Shown here piece after piece: positions 16,928 through 24,323 of a DNA stretch of 34,914 nucleotides; position 1 is the stretch's first letter, and every line of letters begins with the position of its first letter. The DNA comes from Eubacteriales bacterium (lineage in GTDB: Bacteria; Bacillota; Clostridia; Saccharofermentanales; Fastidiosipilaceae). Position numbers and translations under genes: made by a program. The notes under the pieces were generated by a model. It was not told where the DNA came from and did not search any database. It saw nothing but the letters and a program-made list of their open reading frames with translations. The stretch spans positions 7,510 to 42,423 of the forward strand of contig JAUNVS010000009.1 of assembly GCA_030537565.1 (NCBI GenBank), written 5' to 3'.

Positions 16928-17740
16928 TCGGCAAATAAATTGCGCCTTTATGGCTATAACAACCTGACGAAGAGTCTCTCGTTTAATATCTATGATGTCT
17001 GCTATGCGAAGACCCAGAGTGAGAAGCGTGAATATCTCGCTTATATCAACGAAGCCTATAACAGCGAACGTCTGACCGAGATTCTACTGGCGCTCTGTAA
17101 CGACATCGGTGCCGTCGTCCTCAACCTGTCGAAGCAGGACTATGACCCGATGGGCGCTTCCGTCGACCTCTTAATCGCCGACCACCCCGTCCCCGAGGCC
17201 CTCATCGACGCGAGTAATAATCGCGGCAGTCTGCCTAGCCCGTACGCCCTCAATGCCCATCTCGATAAGAGCCACGTTTCGGTGCACACCTTCCCAGAGA
17301 GTCACCCGAATGCGCCGATCTCGACCTTCCGCGTCGATATTGACGTCGCCACCTGTGGCCAGATCAGTCCACTTGCGAGTCTCGAACGCCTGATTGCCGC
17401 CTTTGAAAGTGACGTCATCTCCATCGATTATCGGATTCGCGGTTTCACCCGTAGCGAAGATGGTCAGATGCATTTTCTGGATCATGAAATTGAATCGATC
17501 TGTGACTTCATGGAAGCCGAGACGCTTGCACGCTATGAGATCATCGATCGAAATTATACCAGCGCCTTTCTCTACCACAGTCGCCTGATGAAGCGCGACT
17601 TGAAACTTGAAGAATACCTCTTCAAACGCCGCCCCGATTCCCTCAGTAATTCCGAGGCCGCATCGATTGAAGCTCAGCTGCGTCAGGAGATGGCGAAGAT
17701 TTTTTATGCCGGTTTTGCCGCTGAGTTTTCACACGACTAG
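16925..17740 (+). CDS. speD: S-adenosylmethionine decarboxylase, class 1a proenzyme
   Basis: The enzyme decarboxylates AdoMet to give the aminopropyl donor for spermidine synthase. From the TTG start it has 271 residues, close to the 264 of E. coli SpeD, and matches that class along its length (LRLYGYNNLTKSLSFNIYDVCYAK at the start). Self-cleavage occurs in HLDKSHVSVHTFPESHP, between Lys115 and Ser116, where Ser116 becomes the pyruvoyl group. The catalytic Cys144 is in VATCGQISPL. This is the long Gram-negative-type class, not the short class 1b of Bacillus. It is the first gene of the speD-speA-speE-speB operon and ends 15 bases before speA. Confidence 0.95.
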   Translation: MSANKLRLYGYNNLTKSLSFNIYDVCYAKTQSEKREYLAYINEAYNSERLTEILLALCNDIGAVVLNLSKQDYDPMGASVDLLIADHPVPEALIDASNNRGSLPSPYALNAHLDKSHVSVHTFPESHPNAPISTFRVDIDVATCGQISPLASLERLIAAFESDVISIDYRIRGFTRSEDGQMHFLDHEIESICDFMEAETLARYEIIDRNYTSAFLYHSRLMKRDLKLEEYLFKRRPDSLSNSEAASIEAQLRQEMAKIFYAGFAAEFSHD

Positions 17741-17754
17741 AGAGGAGCTCCTCT
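17741..17754 (+). promoter_or_regulatory. Palindromic ribosome site between speD and speA
   Basis: The 14 bases AGAGGAGCTCCTCT are a perfect palindrome that holds the whole Shine-Dalgarno sequence of speA, one base before its ATG at 17756. In RNA it can fold into a 5-bp stem with a 4-base loop that hides the site. Translating ribosomes ending speD at 17740 would open it, so the element may couple the two genes. Confidence 0.6.
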
Positions 17755-17755
17755 G

Positions 17756-19432
17756 ATGAGTTTTCCAAAGGATTTTCCCCGCACACAACAATATGAGTCT
17801 CCCGCAGGCGCTGGCCACGGTGGCGAGGGCCGCATGCCAGAACGGCTCGTCCTCAAACGGAAGACCCTCGCCGAGGGCCCCCTTCGCCAGATTCCCGATC
17901 AAGCGCCAAGCGCCAGCTGCACGGGGCAGCACTATGCACTGGATCAGCGCCGCGCACCGCTCTTCTCTGCACTCGAAGCCTATCGCAAGCGCCGCATCGT
18001 CGCCTTTGACGTACCCGGTCATAAGCAGGGACGCGGCAATCCAGAGTTGACCGACTTCCTCGGTGAACGCTGCCTCTCCGTCGACGTCAACTCGATGAAA
18101 CCACTCGACAACCTGATCCATCCGATCAGTGTCATCCGCGATGCCCAGGCCCTCGCAGCCGACGCCTTCGGAGCTGACCATGCCTTTTTCATGGTCAATG
18201 GCACTTCAGGCGCTGTACAGGCAATGGTTTGCTCAACGGTACGAAGCGGTGAGACGATCATCATGCCACGCAACGTCCATCGCAGTGCGATCAATGCCCT
18301 CATCCTCTCTGGTGCACTCCCTGTCTACGTCGACCCTGGCATTGACGAAGAACTCGGCATCCCGCTCGGCATGTCTCGCGAAGCAGTCGAAGCCGCCATC
18401 CTCGCCCACCCAGAAGCTAAGGCCGTCCTCGTCAACAACCCGACCTACTACGGTGTCTGTGCTGATCTCAAGTCCATCATCGAAATGGCCCATGCCCATG
18501 GGATGAAAGTCCTCGTTGATGAAGCCCACGGCACCCACTTTTATTTTGGCAAAGGCCTCCCCCCTGCAGCCATGCACCTCGGCGCTGATATGGCTGCAGT
18601 CTCCCTCCATAAAACAGGCGGCTCACTCACGCAGAGCAGCCTCTTGCTCAGTTCTGCTGCAGTCGATGCAAACTACGTCGCCCAGGTAATCAACCTCAGC
18701 CAAACCACTTCGGCCTCCTACCTCCTGATGTCGTCGCTCGACATCAGCCGGCGAAACCTCGCCCTCTTCGGAGAGTCGATTTATGAGCGCGTTGTCGAGC
18801 TCGCGGATTACGGACGACGGGAGCTGGAATTAATCGGCGGATACCTCCCCTTCTCATCTAAATTCTGCGATGGCGATGCCTTTTTTGCCTTCGATCGCAG
18901 CAAGCTCTCCGTCCACACGCGCCAGCTCGGCCTCTCGGGGCTCGAAGTCTACGATATCCTCCGAGACGAATACAGCATCCAAATCGAGTTCGGTGACCTC
19001 GGTAATATCCTCGCAGTCCTCTCCGTTGGCGATCGAGCTGCAGCCCTAGAGCGCCTCCTCTCGGCACTAAACGAAATCAAACGCCGCCACCCTGGACGCG
19101 AGGCGAGTGAACTGCCCTCTGAATACATCGAACCCTGTCCAAGAATCAGCCCACGCGAAGCTTTTTATGCGGACAAAGAGTCGGTCCGCCTCGAAGACAG
19201 CCTCGGCCGGGTGGCCGCTGAATTCGTCATGTGCTACCCCCCAGGCATTCCGATCGTCGCTCCAGGGGAAGAGATCAACGACGAAATTCTCAACTACATC
19301 GACTCAGCCCGGCGTCACGGGGCCTCGATGACTGGCCCCCGTGATCACAGCCTCGAATACATCGATGTCCTCAGCGAGGCCACACTGCGAGCGAAACCCT
19401 CGAAACTAAGTGGATCTGGATATCGCTTATAA
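17756..19432 (+). CDS. speA: Arginine decarboxylase (fold-type I, Orn/Lys/Arg decarboxylase family)
   Basis: The 558-residue PLP enzyme resembles Bacillus SpeA, which turns arginine into agmatine. Marks are FDVPGHKQGRG (84-94), FMVNGTSGAVQAM (145-157), VDEAHGTH (254-261) and the PLP lysine Lys286 in SLHKTGGSLTQSS. The C-terminal domain has LGRVAAEFVMCYPPGIPIVAPGE. The family also contains lysine and ornithine decarboxylases, but the agmatinase gene in the same operon makes arginine the likely substrate. Residues 1-58 are a Pro/Gly/Arg-rich extension that the Bacillus enzyme lacks. The ribosome site is in a palindrome (17741-17754). Confidence 0.9.
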   Translation: MSFPKDFPRTQQYESPAGAGHGGEGRMPERLVLKRKTLAEGPLRQIPDQAPSASCTGQHYALDQRRAPLFSALEAYRKRRIVAFDVPGHKQGRGNPELTDFLGERCLSVDVNSMKPLDNLIHPISVIRDAQALAADAFGADHAFFMVNGTSGAVQAMVCSTVRSGETIIMPRNVHRSAINALILSGALPVYVDPGIDEELGIPLGMSREAVEAAILAHPEAKAVLVNNPTYYGVCADLKSIIEMAHAHGMKVLVDEAHGTHFYFGKGLPPAAMHLGADMAAVSLHKTGGSLTQSSLLLSSAAVDANYVAQVINLSQTTSASYLLMSSLDISRRNLALFGESIYERVVELADYGRRELELIGGYLPFSSKFCDGDAFFAFDRSKLSVHTRQLGLSGLEVYDILRDEYSIQIEFGDLGNILAVLSVGDRAAALERLLSALNEIKRRHPGREASELPSEYIEPCPRISPREAFYADKESVRLEDSLGRVAAEFVMCYPPGIPIVAPGEEINDEILNYIDSARRHGASMTGPRDHSLEYIDVLSEATLRAKPSKLSGSGYRL

Positions 19433-19477
19433 TCAGTTTCGCATCTGAGCTGATCTTAGATGAAGAAAGGATTCTCC

Positions 19478-20350
19478 ATGAAAGAACTCTGGTTTAGTGA
19501 ATATCACTCGCCGAACGTCCGCTTCGATTTTCGCATTAAACGCGAACTCTACAGCGGCGAAAGCGAATACCAGCATATTCATATTTTTGACAGCTATGAA
19601 TTTGGCCGCGTCCTCGTCCTCGACGGCTGCGTTATGGTCACCGAGCGCGACGAATTCATCTACCACGAAATGCTCGTCCACGTCCCCATGTCCGTCCATC
19701 CAGATGTTAAACGCGTCCTCGTCATCGGTGCAGGAGACGGCGGAACCCTAAAACAACTCTGCCGCTATCCCGATATCGAAGCCATCGATCTCGTCGAGAT
19801 CGATGGGGATGTCATCGACGTCTGCCGGGAATTTCTCCCCCACTTGGCCTCGAGCTTCGACGATCCCCGCGTCGCAATTCACATCACAGACGGACTTCGC
19901 TTCGTCCGCCACTGTCAAGACGCTTACGATTTGATCCTCGTCGACTCCACCGATCCCTTTGGTCCAGGCGAAGGACTCTTCACTCGTGAATTCTTCGGGA
20001 ACTGCTACCACGCCCTCGAAGCGGATGGAATACTCGTCAACCAACACGAGTCCCCCTACTACCGCAGCGATGCCCGTGAAGTGCGAAAAGCCCACGCAAA
20101 CACGCGAGAGATTTTTGAAATCCAACGCCTCTATCAAGCGCATATTCCGACTTACCCGTCCGGGCACTGGCTCTTCGGCTTTATGTCGAAACACTATCAC
20201 CCCCTTGATGACTTTGAGGCACAACGTTTCCTAAACCGCGAACTCGTCTGTGACTATTACAATCCGGAACTGCATCGGGGCGCCTTTGCACTTCCCAGCT
20301 ACGTCCAACGTCTCCTCAACGAAGATGACGATGACGAAAGCGAGGTCTAA
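19478..20350 (+). CDS. speE: Spermidine synthase (polyamine aminopropyltransferase)
   Basis: SpeE transfers the aminopropyl group from decarboxylated AdoMet to putrescine, giving spermidine. The 290 residues from ATG 19478 are normal length; the site AAAGGA lies seven bases upstream, better than at an ATG 18 bases earlier. Family marks are the N-terminal LWFSEYHSPNVRFDFRIKREL, the beta strand FGRVLVLDGCVMVTERDEFIYHEMLVH, the SAM loop VIGAGDGGTLKQL (82-94; GGGDGG is more common), VEIDGDVI, and DSTDPFGPGEGLFTREFF (156-173) with Asp156 and Asp159. It lies between speA and speB, three bases from speB. Thermospermine or another triamine product cannot be excluded. Confidence 0.95.
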   Translation: MKELWFSEYHSPNVRFDFRIKRELYSGESEYQHIHIFDSYEFGRVLVLDGCVMVTERDEFIYHEMLVHVPMSVHPDVKRVLVIGAGDGGTLKQLCRYPDIEAIDLVEIDGDVIDVCREFLPHLASSFDDPRVAIHITDGLRFVRHCQDAYDLILVDSTDPFGPGEGLFTREFFGNCYHALEADGILVNQHESPYYRSDAREVRKAHANTREIFEIQRLYQAHIPTYPSGHWLFGFMSKHYHPLDDFEAQRFLNRELVCDYYNPELHRGAFALPSYVQRLLNEDDDDESEV

Positions 20351-20352
20351 GT

Positions 20353-21216
20353 ATGCCGGCAAACTATGAACTGCTCGACTCCCGATTCATGGGCCTCGAC
20401 GCCCCTTATGAAGAAGCGGACTTCGTCGTCTTCGGAGCCCCTTTTGACTCCACCTGTTCTTTTCGTCCAGGAACGCGTTTTGCCCCTGCCGCCATGCGCC
20501 GGGACTTCATCGGGCTCGAGACCTACAGCCCCTACCTCGACCGCGACCTCGCTGACTATAAGATCAGCGACCTCGGTGACCTCGATCTCGCCATCGGTGC
20601 ACCGAACACATGCATCAAACAGATCTCAGCCTTCGTCACTAAACTGCTCGCAGACAATAAGCGGCCTGTGATGATCGGAGGAGAACACCTCCTCACTCTA
20701 GCTACGGTCAAAACCCTCTATGAGAAGTATCCGCAGCTACACCTGATTCAAATGGATGCCCATACAGATCTGCGCGACGACTATCTCGGGCTCAAACTCT
20801 CCCATGCCGCCGTAATTCGCCGCTGCCATGAATTTCTCGGCGATGGCCGCATTTACCAGTTTGCGATTCGTTCCGGTGAAAAATCAGAATTTGAATGGGC
20901 AAAACAACATACTGACCTACATAAGTTCAGTCTCGACGGTCTCAAAGAAAGTATCGAAGTATTAAAGTCCAAGCAAGTACCAGTCTACTTCACACTCGAC
21001 CTCGACGTCCTCGACCCTTCAGTCTTCCCCGGAACAGGTACTCCCGAACCCGGCGGCCTCAGCTTCGACGAACTTCGCCGAGCCATCGCCTCGATGGAGG
21101 GTCTCAATCTCGTCGGCATGGACCTCATGGAACTCTCGCCACACTATGATGCCTCAGGAGTTTCGACGGCAGTGGCCTGCAAGCTTCTCCGTGAGATGCT
21201 CCTCACCTTTGCATAA
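20353..21216 (+). CDS. speB: Agmatinase
   Basis: Agmatinase hydrolyses agmatine to putrescine and urea. The 287-residue protein is an arginase/ureohydrolase-fold enzyme with the Mn ligands His112 (GGEH), Asp135, His137, Asp139 (DAHTD), Asp216 and Asp218 (LDLDVLDP). GTGTPEPGG and ELSPHYDASGVSTA are typical of agmatinases. GAGGT upstream of the ATG lies inside the end of speE, which stops two bases before, so translation is coupled. It is the last gene of the operon, followed by a strong terminator. With SpeA it supplies putrescine for SpeE and, through aspartate semialdehyde, for the carboxyspermidine route. Confidence 0.95.
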   Translation: MPANYELLDSRFMGLDAPYEEADFVVFGAPFDSTCSFRPGTRFAPAAMRRDFIGLETYSPYLDRDLADYKISDLGDLDLAIGAPNTCIKQISAFVTKLLADNKRPVMIGGEHLLTLATVKTLYEKYPQLHLIQMDAHTDLRDDYLGLKLSHAAVIRRCHEFLGDGRIYQFAIRSGEKSEFEWAKQHTDLHKFSLDGLKESIEVLKSKQVPVYFTLDLDVLDPSVFPGTGTPEPGGLSFDELRRAIASMEGLNLVGMDLMELSPHYDASGVSTAVACKLLREMLLTFA

Positions 21217-21243
21217 GTACTGCGCACTTAAAAAGTATGCAAG

Positions 21244-21266
21244 AAAGGCCCGACCGGGCCTTTTTC
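21244..21266 (+). terminator. Terminator of the speDAEB operon
   Basis: AAAGGCCC and GGGCCTTT pair around a 4-base loop, followed by T. It lies 28 bases past the speB stop and marks the end of the polyamine operon before the mobile remnant. Confidence 0.9.
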
Positions 21267-21308
21267 TTCATCGCAATCCTCCTCTAATTTCTCGCCTCGA
21301 CTAGCATC

Positions 21309-21399
21309 GACCCAGTCCCTGTGCCGTTCATAAAAGGGCATAAAAAGCAGCTCCGAAGAACTGCTTGAAAGCTTGGTTTGTTATTTTGTTGTTAAGCTT
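21309..21399 (-). repeat. Direct repeat, copy 1, with terminator
   Basis: This 91-base stretch matches 22049-22140 with roughly 80% identity by eye and one single-base indel. It contains a minus-strand terminator (AAGCAG/CTGCTT at 21345-21366 with a TTCG loop, then T5) just past the stop of the hypothetical gene at 21392. It overlaps that stop. Confidence 0.7.
21341..21366 (-). terminator. Terminator of the hypothetical gene in repeat copy 1
   Basis: On the minus strand AAGCAG and CTGCTT pair, with an inner TC/GA pair and a TTCG tetraloop, and five T follow. It lies 26 bases past the gene. Confidence 0.7.
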
Positions 21400-21904
21400 G
21401 AGCTTCCGCCTCGGCCTTTGCTTTTGCCTCTTCTTCCGCCTTACACTGAGCGCGGAATGCCTCTCTCCTCGCCTCGTTCTTGCGCAACGTCTCGATGTCG
21501 AACATCTCAAACCCGCGCGGATATTGAGGCAATAAATCTAAGGCGTACTGGAATGTCGGGAGGTGGTCAAGGTGTTCACCAAGCATGCCCATAAAGACCA
21601 ATATCCCGTGATCACTTCTCCCTCCTTTAGGATAGATGCTCCACCCATCTTCGTCGTGGATTAAGTAGTCCCAATCCTCCACGTGTTCCTTGACGTAGTC
21701 AACTTCTTCTTTCGGGATGTAGATAATGCCAGCGTACACACTTGAGGTCTCATCAATATCCCACGGCTCTACTCGGTCAAAGTCTTCAGGAGGAAGCTCC
21801 TGATTATCTCCTCCGAGGAATTCGATTGTCCACAAAACGTCTTCTGGGATCGGTTTATCGAATTCTGTAGTGACTTCGCCTCTGCGCTTCATCTTTGGCT
21901 CCAT
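21392..21904 (-). CDS. Hypothetical acidic protein in the mobile remnant
   Basis: The 170-residue protein (from ATG 21904, with AAGGGGG upstream; an ATG 21 bases earlier lacks a site) matches nothing I recognise. It is acidic and rich in Trp and Tyr in its middle (DWDYLIHDEDGWSIYPKGG, near residue 86-104) and ends in a charged Ala/Glu/Lys coiled tail (AEEEAKAKAEAEAQA). No signal or membrane segment is seen. Codon use is less rich in CTC and GCC than the polyamine genes beside it, in line with foreign origin. It lies in the prophage-like remnant and has its own terminator inside a repeated module. Confidence 0.6.
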   Translation of the reverse strand: MEPKMKRRGEVTTEFDKPIPEDVLWTIEFLGGDNQELPPEDFDRVEPWDIDETSSVYAGIIYIPKEEVDYVKEHVEDWDYLIHDEDGWSIYPKGGRSDHGILVFMGMLGEHLDHLPTFQYALDLLPQYPRGFEMFDIETLRKNEARREAFRAQCKAEEEAKAKAEAEAQA

Positions 21905-22316
21905 CGAACCAATCCCCCTTTCCATTTAGAAATATCCGCTACCAACATTCACTTAGCTGGAAGCAGATCTCGTGTTTCCCCATACGTTTCAACAACATCA
22001 TAGATTTTGTTCTCCTCTTTGCAAGTTTTTCCTAAGCAACACTTAAATGATCCAATCCCTGTGCCGTGCACGAAGAACAACAAAAAAGCTGCTCCGGAGA
22101 ACTGCTTGAAAGATTGGTTTGTTCTTTTGTTGTTAAGCTTAATTCTTCGCTTCGTCTTCAAGTTATGGATCTTCATCATGGAGACTGGTGACATCAAGAC
22201 CTCATGGCCTGTCATCACTATGACAGATGGCGCGAAAGCGGCTATTCCATCAATTTCAACCCGAAGCGCCCCCTCATAATCTTTGAGGAAGTTATAGATC
22301 TGCGCTGCTGCAATAC
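21905..22316. other. Gene-poor stretch with degraded phage-type sequence
   Basis: No convincing gene is present. The minus strand has a frame reading YNFLKDYEGALRVEIDG (22240-22295), directly after the portal remnant, which may be a degraded phage gene, but I do not recognise it. Repeat copy 2 with a terminator occupies 22049-22140. A possible 20-residue peptide with GAGGAG upstream ends near 21955; it is not called. Confidence 0.4.
22049..22140 (-). repeat. Direct repeat, copy 2, with terminator
   Basis: This 92-base stretch matches 21309-21399. It also carries a minus-strand hairpin (22086-22107) followed by six T, but no intact gene stands in front of it, so it is probably the 3' remnant of a lost or duplicated gene. 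Confidence 0.7.
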
Positions 22317-22969
22317 AGTCGCTCAGGATCTTTAATCGTACCTGGATGCTCTAAAACTCCGCCTGGCTGAGCACCGTTTTCGAAAACTTTGCACCATACT
22401 TCCCTCAAGCAAGTCCTGTAGCAATGGCATTTCTGGCAAGCTCGACCGGTGAATATCCGATGAGACCATCAAAGCTACGCCCAGGGATGTGCAAGACATC
22501 GTGGGACAAGAGTCTCTTTGAAGGCTGCCAACATAGTAGCAATAACACAGTTTTGAGGCTGGATCTCGGTAGACTGAGACACTATCGAGAGGCATGGGTG
22601 TTAACGAAAACACCTCCGTACTTGAGTTTCTCGCGACTTCAACATAAGCATTCCCCCAAAGGAGTAGATGCGTCATTAAAGTGTCCCGAAAGACAAAGCT
22701 CGTCCTCTCAGGATTAGGTTCGTTATGGAGAAGAACATAGAGCGGATGGCCGTCGGCTTTATCCTTTCCGCCACTAACTGAGAGCAAATAGACAGGCCGT
22801 GGCAAACTTGCAAACGCTTCGGCGAGGACTCTGACGCAGACATAGACCGCCGTTATCCGCATAGCAGACCGGGCTGAGACTTCTCGCTATAGAATCGTTC
22901 GAGACGAAAAAAAGCCGCTTGGTTTTGCAGCTTGCCTCAGGATTTGAAGATCTTAGAAAAGATGTTCAT
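22317..22969 (-). pseudogene. Phage portal protein remnant (HK97 type)
   Basis: The ATG at 22969 (MNIFSKIFKS, with GGAGG near) begins a portal protein that is broken by frameshifts. After the first break another frame reads SAMRITAVYVCVRVLAEAF and continues with HPLYVLLHNEPNPERTSF and LMTHLLLWGNAYVEVARN, all core portal motifs. Further frames then give HDVLHIPGRSFDGLIGYSP, a stop in place of one residue after ATGLA, and PGGVLEHPGTIKDPERL. Homology ends near 22317, about half way along a normal portal of roughly 400 residues. The portal forms the DNA entry ring of the phage head; this copy cannot work. Confidence 0.85.
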
Positions 22970-22991
22970 GGAGGCCTTTCTCGATATGAAA

Positions 22992-23017
22992 AAAGCACTC
23001 ACCGTAGCGAGTGCTTT
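22992..23017 (-). terminator. Terminator of the toxin-antitoxin operon
   Basis: On the minus strand AAAGCACTC and GAGTGCTTT pair around 8 bases and are followed by T5. It lies 28 bases past the toxin stop. Confidence 0.85.
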
Positions 23018-23044
23018 GCTATTAAAAGATGAATGCTCTCGTGC

Positions 23045-23323
23045 TTAGAATAAGTCAGAATGGCTTCCTGTTGCTACCAAAGACAAAACCAGAACATCGT
23101 CTTGTTTGTAGTAGATAAGTAACCAATCTGGCTCGATATGGCACTCTCGATGATCCGACCAGCTACCAGTTAGCGCATGGTCTCGATATTTTTCTGGCAA
23201 TGGCCGATCATTCGCAAGAACATCAACAACTGCTTCCAACTTTTCAAGTTGTTTTCCCCGCTTTTTAGCAGCTTTAAGCTGTTTGCGAAACTGAGCGGAG
23301 TACTTGATCGTCTAGCGTGCCAT
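23045..23323 (-). pseudogene. YafQ/RelE-type mRNA interferase toxin with amber codon at position 4
   Basis: The frame reads Met-Ala-Arg-TAG-Thr-Ile-Lys-Tyr and then stays open for 88 more codons. The protein matches YafQ, a ribosome-dependent mRNA-cleaving toxin: HALTGSW, RECHIEPDWLLIYY, ATGSHSDLF, with the residues that align to catalytic His50, His63, Asp67, His87 and Phe91 of E. coli YafQ all kept. Only the TAG at 23312-23314 breaks it. The ATG overlaps the antitoxin stop by one base (TAATG), as in intact pairs. TAG is used as a normal stop elsewhere in the window (speD). Either the toxin is recently dead, restarts from an inner TTG at 23239 without its first helix, or the base is a sequencing error. 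Confidence 0.85.
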
Positions 23324-23604
23324 TAGTCATCCTCGCTCAGAGCTGCAGCAAATGCCTCTCGAGCTGTTGCATACCCATGGACGCTGGGATCCTTAGCGAT
23401 CTGTTCCGCTTCCAACATAGCAGCAATCGTCTCCCGATTAGGCTGATCCAGATGGATTTGAAAAGGAATTGCGCGTTCTCGAATCGCTTGGCGCACAAAA
23501 ATATTAAACGCTGTGGAAATGTTCATTCCCATCTCGCTAAATAATTGCTCCGCTTCCTTTTTTATGTCCGCATCCATACGTATGCTAATATTCGTTGTAG
23601 GCAT
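23323..23604 (-). CDS. RelB/DinJ-type antitoxin
   Basis: This 93-residue protein has an N-terminal ribbon-helix-helix domain (TTNISIRMDADIKKEAEQLF, then GMNISTAFNIFVRQAI) as in RelB/DinJ antitoxins. The C-terminal part (about 50-93) is charged and would wrap the toxin. The domain binds its own promoter as a dimer. The ATG at 23604 follows AAAGGAG; an upstream frame lacks a site. It is intact and shares a TAATG junction with the YafQ gene behind it. An inverted repeat at 23617-23646 is the likely operator. Confidence 0.9.
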   Translation of the reverse strand: MPTTNISIRMDADIKKEAEQLFSEMGMNISTAFNIFVRQAIRERAIPFQIHLDQPNRETIAAMLEAEQIAKDPSVHGYATAREAFAAALSEDD

Positions 23605-24001
23605 ATTGCAGCTCCTTTCGTGTGCATTGTATATCGTTTGCACGAATATTGCGAATTTTTATAGTAAGAGTCATCCGCGTGAGTTGGGCCTCGCTAGTTT
23701 GTGGTGCTGTTATCTCGAAGTCCGAAAAGATATCGCTCCAGATGCGATTTACTCGAGCAAGAAAGGTCTGATGCATCGAGATGTATAGGCTAGCGATGGG
23801 CTTCCCCGTCGTGGGATGCTTCGACAAAAAGACAAAGCGAGAGATGATGTCTTCACACTGTATCCAACGTGCAACACTCATGGCATATTGCTCGATGAGC
23901 TGTGGTGAGATCAGAGCCTCACAGCCCCTTACTTTGAGCCAGCCCCAGGTTTTCTCATAGATCTCCTTGGCAAAAAACTCAGAACCACCCTTTCTCTTGA
24001 C
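23585..24001 (-). pseudogene. P27-type phage small terminase subunit remnant
   Basis: The open frame (from about 24001) reads RKGGSEFFAKEIYEKTWGWL, then ALISPQLIEQYAMSVARWIQ, KHPTTGKPIAS and LARVNRIWSDIF, the pattern of P27-family small terminases, which recognise phage DNA for packaging. The N-terminus is missing: homology begins at the junction with the recombinase remnant and no start with a ribosome site is seen. Homology ends near 23690 (TAPQTSEAQ), and the frame runs on into the antitoxin leader. The large terminase that should follow is absent; the toxin-antitoxin pair lies where it would be. Confidence 0.75.
23617..23646 (-). promoter_or_regulatory. Candidate operator of the toxin-antitoxin operon
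   Basis: TTCGTGTGCA and TGCACGAA form an imperfect inverted repeat 13 bases before the antitoxin start, around a TATACA-like box. RelB-type antitoxins repress their own promoters through such repeats. Confidence 0.5.
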
Positions 24002-24009
24002 TGAGAAGG

Positions 24010-24323
24010 CTCGAAGGCTTCAAACGCATGATCGCTTACGCACTCAACGGCAAAATAGACCTCATCGTAAGCAAGTCCGTGTCGCGTTTCGTCCGCAACA
24101 CCGTCGACAGTCTTACCACCATTCGCCAGCTTAAAGAAAAAGGCTGTGAGTGTTGCTTTGATAAAGAAAACATCTAGACGTTTGACGCCAAAGGTGAGCT
24201 GCGAAAAGCGACGGACGCAAAAACCGAACCAAGCTCGTCTCATACAAAATCCTCTGCGGTAACTGTGGCGGATTCTACGGCGCAGTAATTTGGCATGCAG
24301 GAAGCAGATACGAAAAGGATTAA
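24010..24323 (+). pseudogene. Large serine recombinase remnant
   Basis: The plus strand reads LEGFKRMIAYALNGKIDLIV, then SKSVSRFVRNTVDSLTTIRQ and KEKGCECCFDKENI, the second half of the catalytic domain of a large serine recombinase. A TAG at 24175-24177 follows, where the family has Trp, then TFDAKGEL. After a deletion and frameshift another frame gives LVSYKILCGNCGGFYGAVIW, the zinc ribbon, and a stop at 24321. The N-terminal part with the nucleophile serine is missing. Such enzymes move prophages and integrative elements, so this is probably the end marker of the element. Confidence 0.85.

Noticed and set aside
21949..22218. Open frame of 89 residues on the minus strand through repeat copy 2
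   Set aside because: It runs through the terminator hairpin of the repeat, has no ribosome site and matches nothing.
23312..23314. Recoded amber codon (for example pyrrolysine) in the toxin gene
   Set aside because: TAG ends ordinary genes here such as speD, no pyl genes are visible, and the site is not one where the family needs a special residue.
23929..24243. Open frame of 104 residues on the minus strand across the recombinase remnant
   Set aside because: The plus strand carries clear serine recombinase motifs over the same bases, so this frame is antisense chance.
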